Assembly: GCA_964035545.1 (NCBI GenBank)
Contig: OZ037767.1
Location: 21,889,628-21,953,627 of the forward strand
Direction of reading: 5' to 3'
Length of the DNA: 64,000 bases
From: Bugula neritina
Taxonomy: Eukaryota; Bryozoa; Gymnolaemata; Cheilostomatida; Bugulidae
The first letter of the stretch is position 1, and every line of letters starts with the position of its first letter. The notes beneath the pieces are model-generated. The model was given only the letters and a program-made list of their open reading frames with translations, did not search any database and had not been told where the DNA came from. Both the position numbers and the translations under genes were made by a program. This document shows positions 50,441-62,900 of this stretch, piece after piece.

Positions 50441-51916
50441 AAACTTGCGTGAGTTTAACTATGCTAAACAATTTACCATATTATATTAAAAATTATAAAC
50501 TTGAAAGATATTTTATATGCACTGTATTTCTATTGCTTAGAGTGGATATATTATATGGCTGGTGTATATTATATGAATTTTTGGTTGCAGTTTGCAACAA
50601 CTTATGCTTGTGGTTTCATTCTATGCAACTGTTCCTGATTGAAGCATGGAAACAGTGATAATGAAGTTAAATTTTATAAATTTTCACTCTTTTAAAATAT
50701 CACTTTAGGTGCTTACACACTAGTATAACATGGCAAAGCACAATATAGGGCTAAACAGTATGATGAGTCTTTTGTAATACATGAAGAATGTTCTATTATA
50801 ACCAAATATTGGCACTTGCTTATTATAATCATTTTGTACGATGTTATACAAGATATTTATGTTTCTAGGTTGTGACTGTGAGCAATAAATCAAAGTGTAG
50901 AAGAAACCACCAAAGGTGGAATATTCTGCATCTGTTCTATAATCACAAAGGCTACACATGCAATGACACAATCAACTGCAACTACACAAATAAATTATAA
51001 AGACCATCTATAATAAACTGCAAGTCTTATCAGGTGGCTGTGTTACAACAATGAACAACTTTTGGCTAAATAACATAACAGTATGTTTGTATATTCCAAT
51101 GTAGTTATTAATATTTTTGTTCAAAGTAAACAAGTGATGCATAGTATGTTGTGTATTTTGTGTACTATACTATGTTGACACCTTGTAAATTGCAATAAAT
51201 CATTAAAAATTCTATAAACTGCTTATGGTATACGTAGTCGGTACCTACAATAATATAAATTATAATCATAGGGGAGGTGATATGGCCCATATTTTATTTA
51301 AGCACAATGGGGTGGGCAACTGCGAGCCCTAGGGCCACCTGTGGCCCTTTGCCCATTTTAATGCTTATAAGAAAAGTAAAAACTGTTCTGCGCTTTCTGA
51401 TTAGCCCAGTATAGGTTTAGTGAAAAATTACTCTATTATAATAAAATTTAATGTGTGCAATTATGTGGCCCTTCATTTTGGCTGATTTCTGAACTTGATC
51501 CCCATGCAAAAGAAATTGCCCACCCCTACTCTCTATACACTGTAGGCTACAGCAAATAATGTCATTTGATGGGGTAGAAACTGTACTTGGAGTACAAGAT
51601 TTTTGTTCTTTTGCCTTAATAATGTGTGGTGCGTATAGTTAAAGTTATGACTCTTCATTAACTGGTTACCATGCTCAAGCAAAAAGTAAAGGTAAATAAA
51701 CACTGAACTAGAAAAGACATTATTTTGAGGTCATTGTAAATAAATAGCTGCTCAAGATTAACTTTATCGGCCAGAATAGTTCTACAAGCAGCTCCGAGTT
51801 GAGGGTGATCGAGCAATAGTTTGTAATTATCAAGTCTGAAGTTGGGGTTTATTGTAATCACCTACTCCAAATTTGAAAACCGCGAACTGCTACTTTCAGT
51901 CACTCCCGACTCGGAA
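50441..51916. other. Intergenic region, no feature recognised
   Basis: AT-rich, short ORFs only, no family motif seen. Confidence 0.4.
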
Positions 51917-52419
51917 CTGCTTATCAGTGTGGTATAGTTAAGAGTGTTGACTTTAAACCATGAAAAATCATTATGTCGCTAATGGTACCGCAAGTTTATA
52001 TAAGTTATAAAGGAAAAATTTTGCCACTTTTGTGATTTTATTATTTTTTTTATATTATGTGTCCATTTTTTTAGTTTTGTTTATTGGTAAAGTTTTTAAA
52101 CATATTTTCAACACATATAAAATTTAAAAAAATATTAAAACCTAATCATGCACGTAAATACAAAGCTATAAAGTTTAAGCTTCGCTGTGATTACACTGTG
52201 AATATTGTGGTAAATATTAAGAGTTATCCCCCTTGACACTTTACTTATGGCTATTTTTCTAAATACTGTAATCATAGCTAATTATGTAGCGTAACTTTCT
52301 AATATGTTAAACACTATGGCTAATGTTGAGCTTTTAACATAGTAAATAGTTAATCCCCTTTCCCCCAATTACAAGTTACAATACGCATACACTTGGTTGG
52401 GTTCATTTTTGTTGATTCA

Positions 52420-52762
52420 TGTAAACCGACAGTTGGACCGATTTCGGCAGGTGGATGCAGGCAGACCGAATGTCAGTTACCGATATTTCCAGTGTCAGTT
52501 ACCGACATGACGAATGTCGGTATCCCCTGCCGAACATCGGCCCGCTGTCGGTGGAAGGTTCTAGAGGTCCTTTGTTCTACCAGTATAAAAGGACACGCAT
52601 TTTAGAGCTTCAGTCACTTGCGGACTGGAGCTCACACTGGACACTTCTCACTGCTACAATAAAGTACTGCAAGCACACGGCAACCTCTCTCTCTTGTCTC
52701 TTCTATAACAAGGAGTTATGTTCTCTGCCTGATTTCATTCTATCACCCACAAAACTACTACA
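52420..52762 (+). repeat. 5' LTR of gypsy element 4 (start uncertain)
   Basis: Ends in ACA one base before the PBS. It has a TATA box (TATAAAA, 52584-52590), an AATAAA signal (52658-52663), and many ACCGACA/TGTCGGT inverse-repeat motifs in 52430-52560. The start cannot be fixed without the other LTR. Confidence 0.65.
52584..52590 (+). promoter_or_regulatory. TATA box in LTR of element 4
   Basis: TATAAAA, 74 bp before the AATAAA and about 180 bp before the LTR end: normal U3/R layout. Confidence 0.6.
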
Positions 52763-52763
52763 T

Positions 52764-52782
52764 TGGTGGCAGCGGTGGGATC
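52764..52782 (+). promoter_or_regulatory. Primer-binding site, tRNA-Leu type (element 4)
   Basis: TGGTGGCAGCGGTGGGATC, identical to the PBS of element 1. Confidence 0.75.
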
Positions 52783-52825
52783 AGAATAGTCAGGCAGCCC
52801 TTGGGGGAGACAAGGAGCTAGCCAA

Positions 52826-53711
52826 ATGTCAAGGACACCAGAAGATGGAGGAGAGGCTCTCACCCTGGAGAGCCTAGTAACTGCCCTCCGGGCAATCGGC
52901 CTGGCTAACCCGGCACCACCTCTCGACAGGTATCGCCTTCAGCCGCCGATTTTCGGACGGGACTGCGACGGGGAGCAGTTTATCAAAGAATTTGAAGATG
53001 TTGCTACCATCGCCGCGTGGCCGGCACCGATACGTCTTCTACAGCTGCGGTCATGTCTGACTGGACCAGCTAAGAACTACGCTGTCGGGGAGAGTGTTGG
53101 GCAGATCTATCAGGCACTCCGGACACGGTTCGGTCTGACTGCTAGAGAAGCCCGAACCAAACTCTAGAACATGAAGAGGGACAGAAGGACCTCGCTTCAA
53201 GACCATGCTAACGCCATTGAAAAACTGGCATTGATAGCATACAGCCAAAACCGCTCTGGATGAGCGGCGGGAGCTAGTCTACTAGGCCTTCTTCAGTACT
53301 GTCAACGACAGCGCTCTACAGAAGCACTACCTGGCCGCCAAGATTTCCACGATCGAGGAAGCTCTAGCAATGGGCCGGTCCTACTATCAGGTAGACAACC
53401 CCCATAGAGCCGACTTCTCAGCAAGTCAAGTGGAAGAGGCGGCCAGAGAAGAAGAAGCCACAGTCGCCACTGTTGCTGACCCTGCACCCTCTTCCTCGCA
53501 GATTACCATGTTGGTAGACATGGTGAAAGGCCTGCAACTGGAAGTAGCGAGACTGCAACAGCAACAGGGAGGCAGGAGGACGACCAATATTCGGACTAAC
53601 CCAACCAGGCCGAACCAACCCACATGCTGGGGGTGTGGGGCCTTGGGTCACGTCCAGCGGCGTTGTCCCCAAAAGGGGAAACTACCTTTAAACGCCAGAG
53701 GCTCACGGTAG
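52826..53711 (+). pseudogene. gag: gag, element 4, with zinc knuckle
   Basis: ATG at 52826. The capsid frame (DRYRLQPPIFGRD, RFGLTAREA) stops at 53167. The middle is shifted, and the frame from 53370 ends with CWGCGALGHVQRRC (CCHC). At least one nonsense or frameshift change. Confidence 0.78.
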
Positions 53712-54086
53712 ATTCCGCCAACCGTGAGCCCAGGTCAAACCTCCCACTCAAGGGTACACCAGACGCATCCGGAGGGACGATGGACAGAGCGGCCAACCTC
53801 GGACGGCCTAGTCCTTGGAAAAGGGGGCCTAGGGGCCCACCTAAACCTCCAGCCATGCCAAGAAGTACCCGGAGGGAACCAGGTGACACGGGGTGGCAGG
53901 CACCCTGGAGACCTCGGAGACCGCAAGGTTTTCCTGAACCTCCTGCCTGGCTACTCCACAACCGGTTCGCGGGGTTAACCCACGAGGTCATAGAAGAAGA
54001 TCCAGCTTACTCGCAAGAGTTCCCCAAGCTACCTTCTAGACCTCTAAAAACCCCCCGCTGTCGCGAAGACAAGGAGGCGACCCCAC

Positions 54087-54689
54087 GTGGTAACCCAGGA
54101 GGTGTCACCCACAGAGGCCGACCAGCCTAAGAGTGTCCAGCCATATGGAAGCAGCTACTTCCTACTCGGGAAGATTGCGGGGAAAGCTGCCACCTTCCTG
54201 CTGGACACCGGTTGTACTACCAACCTGCTGGGTCGGCGCCTGTTTGACACCCTTGGGGCCCACGTGAGGGCCAGTCTCGAGCCGTATGAGGGGGCGCATG
54301 GTACGTTGGCGGACGGATCATGCATTCCCTTCTACGGCGTCCTTACACTGCATGGACGGGTCCGTGATCAGGCGATCCACGAGACCTTTATTGTCAGCCA
54401 TCTGAAGGAGGACGCAATTCTGGGCATGCCGTTTCTGGAGAAACACCAGTGTCGCATAGACTTCCAGAATTCTGCGTTGGTGATGGCTGGCAAGGAACTT
54501 GTCTGCGTCGACAAGTTCGGTAGGCCCTTGGTAAGTGGGGTCCAAGTAGTGCACAACTGCACTGTACCTGGACGGTCTCAGGCTACCCTACGCTGCAAGG
54601 TCAACTGCAAGAGGGTAGCTGGACTGGGACTGGTGGAAGGAATGCCAGGAGGGATCCAGTTGACAAACAGCCTAAATCGGCTAGACTGA
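54087..54689 (+). CDS. Aspartic protease, element 4
   Basis: FLLDTGCTTNLL with an intact DTG, EDAILGMPFLEKH, and GRPLVSGVQVV, open for 200 codons. The TGA at its end replaces a sense codon of the linker that continues in the other elements. This is the only intact DTG protease among the four elements. Confidence 0.82.
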   Translation: MVTQEVSPTEADQPKSVQPYGSSYFLLGKIAGKAATFLLDTGCTTNLLGRRLFDTLGAHVRASLEPYEGAHGTLADGSCIPFYGVLTLHGRVRDQAIHETFIVSHLKEDAILGMPFLEKHQCRIDFQNSALVMAGKELVCVDKFGRPLVSGVQVVHNCTVPGRSQATLRCKVNCKRVAGLGLVEGMPGGIQLTNSLNRLD

Positions 54690-54709
54690 CAGGGAGAACT
54701 CCTCGTACA

Positions 54710-55834
54710 GTGCATCAACCCTTTCACCGAGCCGATCAAGCTATCGGCAGGCGCCCTGGTAGGGAAGTACCACTCCATCCAGGAATTGGATGTGGGGCCA
54801 GCACTGGAGACAGTGACCGACGCGAGCAGCAGTGGCAGACGAGGACGGAAGACTCCGAGGAGCCCCCACTATACCAAGTAGGAGACTGGGTATGGATGGT
54901 GAGCCACCGCAGGCGGCGCGGACAGTCGGCTAAACTTCAGCCCAAGTTCGTGGGGGCCTACTGCATCATAGAGGTTCTACCGAACCACACATACCGTGTG
55001 GAACACTCAGGGCAGGTCTCAGTCCAAAACGAGCAGCGGTTGAAACCCTATGAGGGCAGCCCAGACGCTGCGGGGCGGGCATCTCCCCTACTCGAGCCGG
55101 CTCGCCAGCCCATCTCCAGAGGACGGGTGACTCGGCCCAGAGAGTGGGAGATTGTAGTCCAAGACCCAGTGGAACCGGACCGGACACCAGAACCTCCTCC
55201 TCCACCTGGTCCACCAGTTGCACCGGCCCCAGCGCCGGCCCCGGTGCCAGGAGGTGCACCTCACGCTGAAGGAAGTGACCCAGGGACCGCTGCCCCTATC
55301 ACACTTCCACCCCAGCCTGAGGCACCTGTGGAGTTGGAGAGACCCGTGAATCTAACCCCAATGGAACCTAATTCGCCTAGCACAGGCATAGACTTCCATC
55401 TCTGTGGGCCTAGATACCCTGCTCGTGATACTGAAATTGAGTTCACGTACCCAAGATCGGCAGATACTGACCCCTCACTAGGTCCTGACAACAATCAGGA
55501 TGAAACAGACGATGACATGGTTCTCCCGCAGCCAGCGTCGTCATACAACCACATGGATACTGGAGTAGACGAAGCGATTCAACCCGACTTCCCTTTTATC
55601 CGGAACCCTGGCTCGGCTCCAGTCGGCCCGACGGGTTCCCCCTCTCTGGCCCAGTCTGCCCCCACTGCTCTAGAGGAGCTTCCTTTACCTGTAGAAGCTC
55701 AACTCCCTGCGGAAGAAGCGCAAGTGACTCGGGGCAGTTGGGCTGTCTGGATAGACCTCGACGGACCAGGACGGAGAACACTGACGCTACCAAACGTACT
55801 GACGGGTCGTGCTGGCCACAATAGACGACAGTAG
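54710..55834 (+). CDS. Chimeric ORF across the pol deletion, element 4
   Basis: The first about 37 codons are out-of-frame linker. From about 54825 the frame is the integrase post-core and GPY/F domain (YQVGDWVWM, KLQPKFVGAYCIIEV), then a long Pro/Ala-rich tail to 374 codons. The tail is open far beyond the pol tails of elements 1 and 3. Confidence 0.7.
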   Translation: MHQPFHRADQAIGRRPGREVPLHPGIGCGASTGDSDRREQQWQTRTEDSEEPPLYQVGDWVWMVSHRRRRGQSAKLQPKFVGAYCIIEVLPNHTYRVEHSGQVSVQNEQRLKPYEGSPDAAGRASPLLEPARQPISRGRVTRPREWEIVVQDPVEPDRTPEPPPPPGPPVAPAPAPAPVPGGAPHAEGSDPGTAAPITLPPQPEAPVELERPVNLTPMEPNSPSTGIDFHLCGPRYPARDTEIEFTYPRSADTDPSLGPDNNQDETDDDMVLPQPASSYNHMDTGVDEAIQPDFPFIRNPGSAPVGPTGSPSLAQSAPTALEELPLPVEAQLPAEEAQVTRGSWAVWIDLDGPGRRTLTLPNVLTGRAGHNRRQ

Positions 55835-56132
55835 CCAGAACCTGCCCATGGCTAAGAAGAGACCTCGACCTATCCACCACCACCTCTCACTCATCATCCA
55901 CTTACTGCGCTCTACCCCCCCACTCGCAACCAGCCTACCTGTCCCTGCCCACACGAAGGAGATATCTGGAGACTCAAGAGACCTCTTCGAAGGAGACATT
56001 CAGGCTTTGCTAAGGAGTGATAGATGAGACTTTATATTACTTTTATTAGTGTGTTATAAGTATTACTACAAATATGTGTGTGAACAATAGTGTGCATTGC
56101 AGTATCAAAGTTTTTTTTGGATTTTACTATTA

Positions 56133-56668
56133 TTATATATATATATATATTATAATAATATATTATATATTATTATATATTATATTATATTATATATATA
56201 TATTATACAAGTATAATAATATTATATATAATATATATTATATTATATTATATATATATATATATTATACAAGTATAATAATATTATATATAATATATAT
56301 ATATATATTATAATAATATATATATATATTTTAATAATATATATATATATTTTAATAATATATTATTATATTATATATTATATTATATATATATTATATA
56401 TATATAATATCATATATAATATATTATTATATTATATATTATATTATATATGATATATATATATATTATAATAATATATTATACATTAATATATTATATA
56501 ATATATTATATATATTATATATATAATAATATCATATATATTATTATATTATATATTATATTATATATAATAACATCATATATAATATATTATTATATTA
56601 TATATTGAATTATATACATTATATATATATAATGATATTATATATAATATATATATATACACATATAA

Positions 56669-56719
<51 letters not shown>

Positions 56720-56730
56720 ATATATATACA
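56133..56730. repeat. TA-rich low-complexity block
   Basis: TATAATAATATTATATA-type irregular repeats of about 600 bp inside the hAT-like element. Confidence 0.9.
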
Positions 56731-57165
56731 TGCCAAATATTTACTACAAAATTCAAAAATAGCATAAATTAAGTAGTTTTACCGTGCCTATTTGCATCCA
56801 ATTAACTAGTCTTACATTTATAGCAACTGTAACGTATTTTGTGTATAATGGTTATTGCAAGCATTATTCAATTCATATTCACATTAAAATCACAGCGAAG
56901 CTTTAACTTTATAGCTTTGTATTTATGTGCATGATTGAGTTTTAATTTTATGTGCATTAAAAATGTGTTTAAAAACTTTACCAATAAAAAAATTAAAAAA
57001 AATGTACACATAAAATCGAAAAAAAAAAAAAATAACAAAAGTGGCAAAATTTTTCCTTTATAACTTATATAAACTCGCGGTACCAATCTCGGCATAATGG
57101 CGCCCATATGATTCCGTAAGATTTGCTAATGGCAACACTCTTAAATATACCACACTGCTGCTTAT

Positions 57166-59946
57166 AAAATCAATCTTACGTCGAGTGGAAAATAGCCATG
57201 TTTCATAAAAGTGATGTTACTTTTAGTAGGTAACCGTCATTGATTACAAAATAAAGGTAGTGCAGGTTCCCGCGCTATTAGTCGTTATGTAAACTCGAGG
57301 CACGTGACTTTCATGTGATGGACTAAGTTGATGATCAAGATTTTTAGCACTCCGTAACTGTAAGCCTTTACTGTAGTTAGGTTTGTCGCCAAGCTTTTAC
57401 TTTCTGCGCAAGCCATATTTTCTTTGTTCTTCATTACTGTAGCATTAAAGTTCAGTTCTTTTGTGGTAAATACCTCTACAACTTAAACTACAAACTAAAA
57501 ATCAACATCGTCAATAATTACAATTATTGTTAACTGATCAATTTTAAGGAATCAGTTTTAAAATTTGAAAATAAAATTAAATTAGTCATTATCATTATGA
57601 TCATGATTTATTAATTACTCTTAGTTATACATATAGTCATTAGACTTAGTTTATCAATAATAGTATATATATTATATAATTATTTATTGATGATAATTAT
57701 TATAACTATTATTACTAAAAGTAATTATTATCATAATAATTACTTTTAGTTTTACTTTTAGTATTAGTTTACTTTTAGGTTTGAGTTTTACTTTTAGATT
57801 CAGTAGCTGGCAATCTACTTCTAGTAGTACTAGTAGTACTAGTAGTAGTTTAATTTCTTAAGGCTAAGCCAACTATGTCTATTATCATTACTCTTAGTAT
57901 TACTATTACTATTAGTATTACTCTTACTCTTAGTCTTACTCTCAGGCTTAACCATTGGAAATAGAAATACTAATAGTAATACTAATAGTAATAGTAATAG
58001 TACTACTATTGGTATTACTCTTGTTAATCCTAATGTCAATGAATTGAACTGTTTTAGCAGTAAAACTAAATAATAAAATAAAATTATAAAGTTTAAATTT
58101 TATTTTATCATTTTGAATAATTCAAGAGTGTACTATAAATTATACTAAACTTTCAGTATTACAGCATTACCATTGATTCACCCTAAGTGTAAGTACCAAG
58201 TCCATTATAGTCTTTTAATTATAAAAATTTGTTATAATCAGTGTCTTATTAGCTTATACAATGTACTTATAAGTAATTGTTGAATTCTGTTTCTATCCTC
58301 ACTATTACTGCAGTAATGGCTAATCCTAATTTATCTTTGAATACAAATTTAGTTGTGAGTTTAGTTTGATTCAAGTAGACTAATATTTCAATAAAGAAAA
58401 GGACTGCATAACAATTAACTACATTACAAAATCTACGCAAGTATTACATAGCATCAAAACTTGCAACACTATCACAAAGCCATTGGTAACTTTGAAATAA
58501 TGATACTTAATACTTGAAAATTTGTTAGAAGAAAATAGTTCAAATTGAACTTGCTAGTACATAAATTCCATTATATACCAACTATAATAGAATGTGATAC
58601 TAATGTGCACTTCTTGATCATAATGGGTTATATTTCATATTGCACCACGGCCTATTTAGTAAGGGATAATTAAAGATCTGAATAAATAAATAGTTCAGCT
58701 TCAAAGCATACAAAATGTAGATTAAATAATAATTTTATATCATATTTATATTGTTAACCTAAATGCTGTTCGTATTGTATGTCATAAATTTACAAGATTT
58801 GAAACTGAGCAAAGTTCGCTTCTTTTCTCTAAATGGGGCGAAATTGGTAGGTAGTAACTTTCCAGTGCTTTTTCTTTTGAATAATTTTTGTTGGTTGATA
58901 TAAGTTGGCTATAACGTTTTTCTTTTAATGTTCTTCATGTTTCAAAAATGTAGCAGTTTTTTATTTAGTTGAATTATCATTCTCATTATAATTAAATTTA
59001 ATGGTCAACTGTTTAGGTGATTTTTGGTGCAAATCACTTAAACATGTCAAATAACAGGCAGATGTGTTATTTCGCCAATAATTTGTACCCTCAATAATCA
59101 CCAGTTACAAGAATAAAAGTTAGTGTGCTTATAGAGTTATAGTTTTTCTAACATACCAGTAGCCCTGATAAAGGAGTACGTGCCCTCTGAAAGCCTGTTC
59201 ATAGTTATGGACACACGGTCTTCACTAAAAGCAACAAAAAAATTAATTTAAAATTCAATAATACTGGAGCAAACTAATTTTTATTTTATTATCTGAATGG
59301 TTTAAAAAAATTTAAGTTATTTGAAAGTATGTTGAGGCAGCTCTTGACGGACAAAACACCAACCTTATATGTTAAATCCTGACATTGCGGTATTGGTGCA
59401 ACATTTTTATACTACATAACAGATATATAGGTTTAGTTCACTGAAAGTCTATAAATAGCTAAATTTCATCAATCACAATTGTTCAATATCAAATATTTGC
59501 AACCTTAGTAATTTAGAAGCTGCAACATTGGTGCAGTGTTCGTTTCACATATTTATTGTGAAAACTTAAATCAGGCTCTGTCAACTTATCAAGTAATGAT
59601 ATTGTGTCTTACGTTATTTGATGTCAAACTTTTTCGCTTGCCACGATTATTCTGAATAGTGAATTGTTGATTTAAAACTTGTTTTTTTGAGATTTTAAAA
59701 TGCTTACTTTTACCACAACTAAAAATTACTGCTGTATTGTATCTTTTGTCATGAAACAGAGATATTGATAACTTGAAATTACACATTTTCCAACTAGTGT
59801 TTTATGCAGTAAAGCTTTTATGGCATTCATATCAGTTTAAAATGTTGAGTTTATAACTTGTGAGATTATTTTGTCTCATGTCTTTTTGCCTCATTGTGGT
59901 TGTCTGATTCAGGATACTGTGCTGTGCAAACAGTAACACAAGTATT
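57166..59946. other. Upstream region of the selenoprotein gene
   Basis: No gene recognised. 57590-58030 is a trinucleotide-like low-complexity stretch (TAGTATTAC-type, partly inverse). A CACGTGAC E-box-like site is at about 57301. A ttgattcag acceptor-like site before the ATG (near 59911) could end a 5' UTR intron. Confidence 0.35.
57590..58030. repeat. Low-complexity ACTTTTAG / AGTATTACT repeats
   Basis: Short 6-9-bp units, with inverse-oriented halves in 57880-58020. Confidence 0.7.
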
Positions 59947-62900
59947 ATGGCTGATAAAATTGCAAAGATTGGCAAGAATTTAGTCAAGTCCGTCACCACC
60001 GGCCAAGTGAGTAGGCTATGTCTTTTATCGAATGAGATAACCTGTGGCTATGGTTTGATAGGCATGCTATTGCTTTTAGTTGTTTGGTATTTTTTGATGA
60101 AGTAATTTGTCAAAAAAGATCTAAATATTTTAATTTCAGTAGGTTAGAAACTAAACTCAAAATTTTTTTCACCATGTTTGTGGAAACCAATGGCGTAATT
60201 GTGTTGTTTTCTGTTACTAGTGTGGCTTACCTTAAATTATGTGGTTGTGTGACAGTTATAGCAAGTCACTTTAGTCACATTTATTTCACCAGTTTTATTT
60301 ATCTTGTCTATCTTTTGCACTAAAGAACCATAAGACTTGAATATTTTTCCTAGGAAGTGCCGTTGGAAACTTTTTGGGCAGATTCATCGTGCGTTATCAC
60401 GTTTTTGAGGAGATTTGGGTGACAGTACTGTCGCCTATCAGCACGTGAGTTGAGCTCGCTGAAGCCACAGCTTGATGCTCACCGTGTGCGTATGATAGGC
60501 ATTGGACTAGAGGAGCTGGGAGTTGAGGAGTTTGTTGAAGGAAAATTCTTCGATGGAGGTGAGTTCTACTGAATCAAATGACTTTTATAGTGTAAAGCAT
60601 CGCTTTGAACTCTTCAATTGATTGTCATTAGTTATTAATTATTATTAATGCACAATATTTGTGTAATATATTATTACTTATATTTATAATGACTACTACT
60701 AGAGAATTAATTTAGCAAACATGATGTCAGAGCCTTCATATTTGTTGTAAATAATGAAGTATTAGCCAGGACATCGATTTCATCTTGTTACTGGAACATG
60801 ATTCTAATGTAGATTTTCCTTTGACATTATTTATTATAGCAATATTTGAAAAGCTGTAAACTTAGAACATTTTTCATAGTTATTATGTAGCATAGTTTTG
60901 AGACTTTACATTATTTTAATAGGGTCACTTTACTTTATTTAGTACACATCAGCAAGTTAGGACCAACAACTAAAATTTGCTCAAAATTCATGTGCTGATT
61001 CTAACTATGTATAGCAAGAAACTGGGAGAGATTTGACAACATTATAGCACATCATTGTCATATGAGCTAAATGTTTCTATATATACGGACCAGGATGAAA
61101 AACCATCACGTTTTTGTATATCCCAATCTACTAAAACATAGGGAAATGACCTAGAAAATCAAGTAAAATTAGAAGAAAAAAAACTAAATTATTTATCTGT
61201 ATTTGTTTATATTTTATTAGTTTAGGGCAAGAAACCATGTGCATTAGCATCTTAATTGCAAAAAATAGCTGAAAGCTAGAGATATCTAGTATGAACTAAA
61301 TGACCCAATACCAAGTGTGATAAAATTAAATGGATTTGTATAGCCTTTGGGTGAAGGTAGTTGGTACATATAAATTCTGTTTTGTTGATAGAACTATATA
61401 TTGATACAAAGAAGCAATGCTACAAAGACATGCAATATAACAGGTGAGTATTTTCTATGGTGTACACAAGTGTTTCAAACTGATTAGTTCAGGTTTTCAA
61501 ACATAAGCAGGGAAACGCTTGGCTAATTGTGTGTATCGTATATTTTTAAAAAAATGTTCTACTTTTATCTGGTTTAAAATAATAATCAGTTTGGTTTTAC
61601 TCTTCTTGAAAGTTTAGTGTATTCATATAGAGTACAAGATATTGTTTTGTGTTTATTTTCAAAGTTTGTGACCTCAAGTAGAATCTAGCTACAAGTGTTT
61701 AAATCACATGCTTTCTAAAACTATAAAGGGGTGTTGGGTGACATAGTGTTCGCTATGTAAATATTCAGTGTTATTCAGATACAAGGTGTGTTTTAAATCA
61801 GTGCATTTTTAGAATTATACTTGGATAAAACCATGAAAGATAGAAATATTTTGATGTATTCTATGTAAAGCTGAGGTTAAAAGTAACAAATAGCCTTTCT
61901 AGTATATTAGCCTGTTTTTTCCTGCTGTACCTTGACTGTTTGCTGAAATTTCTCTGTTGAAAGTTGATGTTTTCTAAGGTTTTTGTTGTTATATGTATTT
62001 TTTAAACAAGAGTAGTATTTTGCCTGATTTCAGTTTGTATTTAAAGTAATGTTCCCTATGTTGTCCCACCAATGCTTCAAATATTTCTATTTGCTGCTCT
62101 GTTTATTTATCGACAAAAACCTTGTAATTTATGAGTTTGTTCTTTTGTAGGTTATCTTTATTTGCAGTGCTGAGACAGCTTTTTACAAAACTAGCTCGAG
62201 ATCGATACAGTGAGGTGTGTATGAATTACTGCCACATATTTGATAATACCAAAGGCTTGGTAGAGTGATGTGATTATGTGTTAGTATACCTCTATTAGTA
62301 CACGTGCATTAGTATACCTGTATTACAGTGTTAGTATACCTCCATCAATACACTTGCATTAGTATTACATACACTTACATTGTATTAGTAATTAGTATGT
62401 ACCTCCATTAGTGTCCCTGTATTGGTATGTACCTGTATTCTAAAATTTCGGTGGTTGGAGCTAATGTCTAACTTGGCAGTTGTAATCTCATATTGTATAG
62501 AATAGATGATAAAATTCCTCCAGGTTTCTGTCTTGAAAGATTTATTTTTAAAAAAATCTAAATCATGGGATTTACTCATAAATCAAAAATTATTATTAAT
62601 TATGAATCACAGTTCTCTGGGTAGCCTTTATAATAAATTTGTCATTAATAAAAAATAACATTTCTTATTATAGTTTTATTATTATACAAATATGTTAAAA
62701 GTCATAGTGTTTGTATGCTAAGCTGTGTTGAGATAAAGAAAGTCCAGTCATATGCATCAGTGCAGGTGGTTACAAAAGTGATTTCATGTGTAAGACAGCT
62801 CTAATTACCTCACTTGGGGTGCCAAATATAATTTTTACTGGTTATTTTAGCAACCTCAGGATTAACCTGAGGTTGCAAAGGTTCACACGAATAGCAGATG

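Larger units (their letters stand above)
52400..56030 (+). mobile_element. Ty3/gypsy element 4: deletion derivative, plus strand
   Basis: Only the 5' LTR end (to 52762), PBS, gag, protease and a pol C-terminal tail are present. RT, RNase H and the integrase core are missing between about 54825 and 54830. No second LTR is visible after 56030, so boundaries are approximate. Confidence 0.8.
51925..57157. mobile_element. hAT-like inverted-repeat DNA element containing gypsy element 4
   Basis: Starts CAGTGTGGTATA and ends with the inverse (TATACCACACTG). The arms, 51925 to about 52215 and about 56870-57157, are largely complementary. An exact 8-bp repeat, ctgcttat, flanks it (51917-51924 and 57158-57165). 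The 8-bp duplication plus CAGTG ends are hallmarks of the hAT superfamily. No transposase is seen, so it is non-autonomous. The interior is filled by the gypsy derivative and a TA-rich block. Confidence 0.78.

Noticed and set aside
54710-54820. Start of a new host gene at the 374-codon ORF
   Set aside because: The first part is out-of-frame gypsy linker fused by deletion to the pol tail.
59150-59240. Possible small exon (PSESLFIVMDTRSSL-like reading)
   Set aside because: No splice context or recognisable family.
60420-60422. Selenoprotein gene as a nonsense pseudogene
   Set aside because: All splice sites and frames are intact, the codon is exactly the redox Sec position, and a SECIS is present.
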